From Bacilli bacterium (GTDB taxonomy: Bacteria > Bacillota_I > Bacilli_A > RF39 > UBA660), in contig JAGAFD010000007.1 of the NCBI GenBank assembly GCA_017612805.1, positions 106,675 to 170,674 of the forward strand: 64,000 bases of DNA, in the 5' to 3' direction. Made by a program: the position numbers and the translations under genes. Below the pieces are notes generated by a model. The model had not been told where the DNA came from. It saw only the letters and a list, made by a program, of their open reading frames with translations, and did not search any database. Position 1 is the first letter of the stretch, and each line of letters begins with the position of its first letter. Shown piece by piece: positions 62,647 to 64,000 of this stretch.

Positions 62647-63688
62647 GTGGTGTTAATCGATGTATGTAAGGTTCATCCATAATACTATTAACTATTTTTA
62701 TATCTTGTAATTCTTGATTATAAGATTCTTTTATTTCATTATCTTTAGTAGATTTATTTTGCTCAAGATATTCTTCTACTATTTTAGTTTGTTCTATTAA
62801 TTTGGCAATATCTTTGTCGATGTCAAAAATCTCCCATTTTACATTAAGATTAGTACATTTTTTAGATTTTATTTCTTTGATATCTAGTTTATCTTTACCT
62901 AATTCATCATTTAATTTATTAAATAGGTTTCGATCTTTAACAATTTTAATAAAGTTATATAAAAATCCATATTCAGCGCCAATGATAAATTGAGCAATAA
63001 TACTATTAAATAAGCTCGTTTCAATATTGGCAGCAATTAATGGAGCATTAAACGCTAAGAATGTAAGAAAGGCAGTGTACAATGAATCAATTACTAACTT
63101 TTCAAATAGAAAGTGACGTTTATAAAGATCACCAAATTCTCTTATTAAAAAATATCTTGTTGTAGCAGTATCTAAATCATGTAATCTACTACTAATTTTC
63201 ATTTTTAATTCTTCGTAATTTTCGTTAGTTTTTTTGATTGTTGGTTCTTCATCTTCTTTATTGAATAATCTTATGCCTATTGCCATATTACGGTTTTCTA
63301 GTTTTTCTATTCTAATTTCATTACGAATTAGTTCTTCATCAAGTTCTTTATTATTATTAATATTGGTCGTTTCTTTGATTTTTTTATTGTAAATATGATT
63401 AATAACCGAATTAACAACTACGCCGCCAGCAATACTAGATGTAATAATAATTTGGGACATTAAACCACCGGTTAGGATAGGTGCTAATAAACCAGCATGA
63501 GCTAAGATGCAAAAAGTAATTCCTTCAATAAAATAAAATGCTATAGCGTAAGTAAATGTTCGTTTTTCGCGGTCTTTAAAACAATTAGTATTTAAAACCA
63601 TTTTCTTGTTATATGCATTATCGATTCTTTCGTTGTTATAATCTTTCTCTTTATTTAATAAAACGGCAATTTTATTATTATTTTTCAT
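62627..63688 (-). CDS. hypothetical four-helix membrane protein
   Basis: 353 residues. A polar N-terminal part, a pair of membrane helices (AIAFYFIEGITFCILAHAGL and a following Gly-rich one GGLMSQIIITSSIAGGVVVN), a charged coiled segment (about residues 100-180), a second pair of membrane helices (TAFLTFLAFNAPLIA), and a long charged tail. No family recognised. The ATG at 63688 follows GGGGGATGAAAGA; a TTG at 63703 is also in frame but less likely. Confidence 0.65.
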   Translation of the reverse strand: MKNNNKIAVLLNKEKDYNNERIDNAYNKKMVLNTNCFKDREKRTFTYAIAFYFIEGITFCILAHAGLLAPILTGGLMSQIIITSSIAGGVVVNSVINHIYNKKIKETTNINNNKELDEELIRNEIRIEKLENRNMAIGIRLFNKEDEEPTIKKTNENYEELKMKISSRLHDLDTATTRYFLIREFGDLYKRHFLFEKLVIDSLYTAFLTFLAFNAPLIAANIETSLFNSIIAQFIIGAEYGFLYNFIKIVKDRNLFNKLNDELGKDKLDIKEIKSKKCTNLNVKWEIFDIDKDIAKLIEQTKIVEEYLEQNKSTKDNEIKESYNQELQDIKIVNSIMDEPYIHRLTPQRKTNQ

Positions 63689-63744
63689 TCTTTCATCCCC
63701 CAAAGTGCTTTTTAGTATAACACAAATTATTAATAATTAAAATA

Positions 63745-63879
63745 CTATTTATATTTTTTGGTATTTCTTTGAAAAAAAGTTAATTTCTTAACATCTTTTT
63801 CTTTAATCGGTTTATCTAATAATATACGTGGTATTTCTTTTTTATTCATATTATCATTTAACATATCTTTTTTAATCAT
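63745..63879 (-). CDS. possible 44-residue basic peptide
   Basis: 44 residues, Lys-rich (MIKKDMLNDNMNKKEIPRIL to TKKYK), no membrane segment. GGAAGTGG lies 6-13 bases before the ATG and the gene ends 57 bases before the next minus-strand gene. It may be a small protein or a chance frame. Confidence 0.35.
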   Translation of the reverse strand: MIKKDMLNDNMNKKEIPRILLDKPIKEKDVKKLTFFQRNTKKYK

Positions 63880-63945
63880 ATAACCACTTCCAGTTATTTA
63901 TTATACAATAAATCGTTTTTATGGTAAAATGGTTTTGGTGATAAC

Positions 63946-64000
63946 ATGAATACATTTTTATTAAGTATGTTAGCGTTATATGGCTTTATTATTTGTGTAA
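63946..64000 (+). CDS. partial hypothetical membrane protein
   Basis: Only 18 codons lie in the window (MNTFLLSMLALYGFIICV and on). The hydrophobic start suggests a signal or membrane anchor. GGTGATAAC precedes the ATG, and a TAAAAT -10 lies about 20 bases upstream. C-terminus missing. Confidence 0.6.
   Translation, partial: MNTFLLSMLALYGFIICV

Overview
The window is very AT-rich (roughly 30% G+C or less by eye). It reads as chromosome from a low-GC Bacilli-type bacterium, most like the reduced, uncultured gut Bacilli once filed with Mollicutes (RF39-like); this placement is inference. It uses the standard code: Trp is TGG throughout, and five complete genes end in TGA. Cell-wall genes are present (M23 peptidase with LysM and G5, VanY-type carboxypeptidase, two FemAB ligases), so this is not a wall-less mollicute. 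A GerQ-like spore-coat protein hints at spore-forming ancestry. Genes are tightly packed, with strong Shine-Dalgarno sites (AGGTGAT, or GGGGGATT where the central G wobbles), intrinsic terminators after most operons, and often very short leaders. No phage, insertion sequence, CRISPR array or rRNA was seen.

Layout. 1-5.7 kb: small membrane and secreted proteins, a rhodanese lipoprotein coupled to a thioredoxin-fold protein, and a DUF3419-like transferase. 5.8-16.9 kb: uvrB; then rplI-dnaB-M23 peptidase-walJ-rlmH-ung (the yyc-region order of Firmicutes without walRK or purA); lemA and gerQ-like genes; uvrA. 16.9-21.4 kb: two minus-strand surface proteins under three tandem promoters, a plus-strand surface protein, and tmRNA (ssrA, tag ANNNIAFAPSFA). 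21.5-26.1 kb: a four-repeat cytosolic protein, a TM2 protein, an acidic protein, trpS and tRNA-Arg. 26.1-36.2 kb: the most unusual locus, a giant non-secreted BspA-like LRR protein divergent from an operon of a duplicated-domain protein, a VWA protein with a huge low-complexity tail, a MoxR-type AAA+ ATPase and an ankyrin protein, followed by a small membrane protein. 36.3-41.8 kb: two tRNA-Thr genes, a zincin, VanY, WhiA and unknowns. 41.8-46.2 kb: str operon (rpsL-rpsG-fusA, tuf with its own promoter). 46.2-54.6 kb: unknown protein, serine hydrolase, ttcA-femX-femX operon, pta-dusB, tRNA-Asn. 54.6-64 kb: a paralogue of the first small membrane protein, a DUF285 (BspA) repeat surface protein with an internal NPxTG signal, SH3 protein, pseudouridine synthase, stand-alone Clp-type AAA, two small ORFs (57 and 44 codons), tRNA-His, a His-less Fic protein, a membrane protein, and a gene running off the right edge.

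How it works together: translation and repair housekeeping genes are interleaved with lineage-specific surface proteins and cytosolic proteins of unknown function. The MoxR/VWA/LRR/ankyrin cluster is the best candidate for an undescribed system: an ATPase-metal-sensor pair plus two repeat-protein recognition modules, encoded from a mirrored divergent promoter. Three of the five TGA stops lie in a promoter -35 box or terminator stem that serves another element; a fourth lies in overlapping codons, and the fifth also ends in a terminator.
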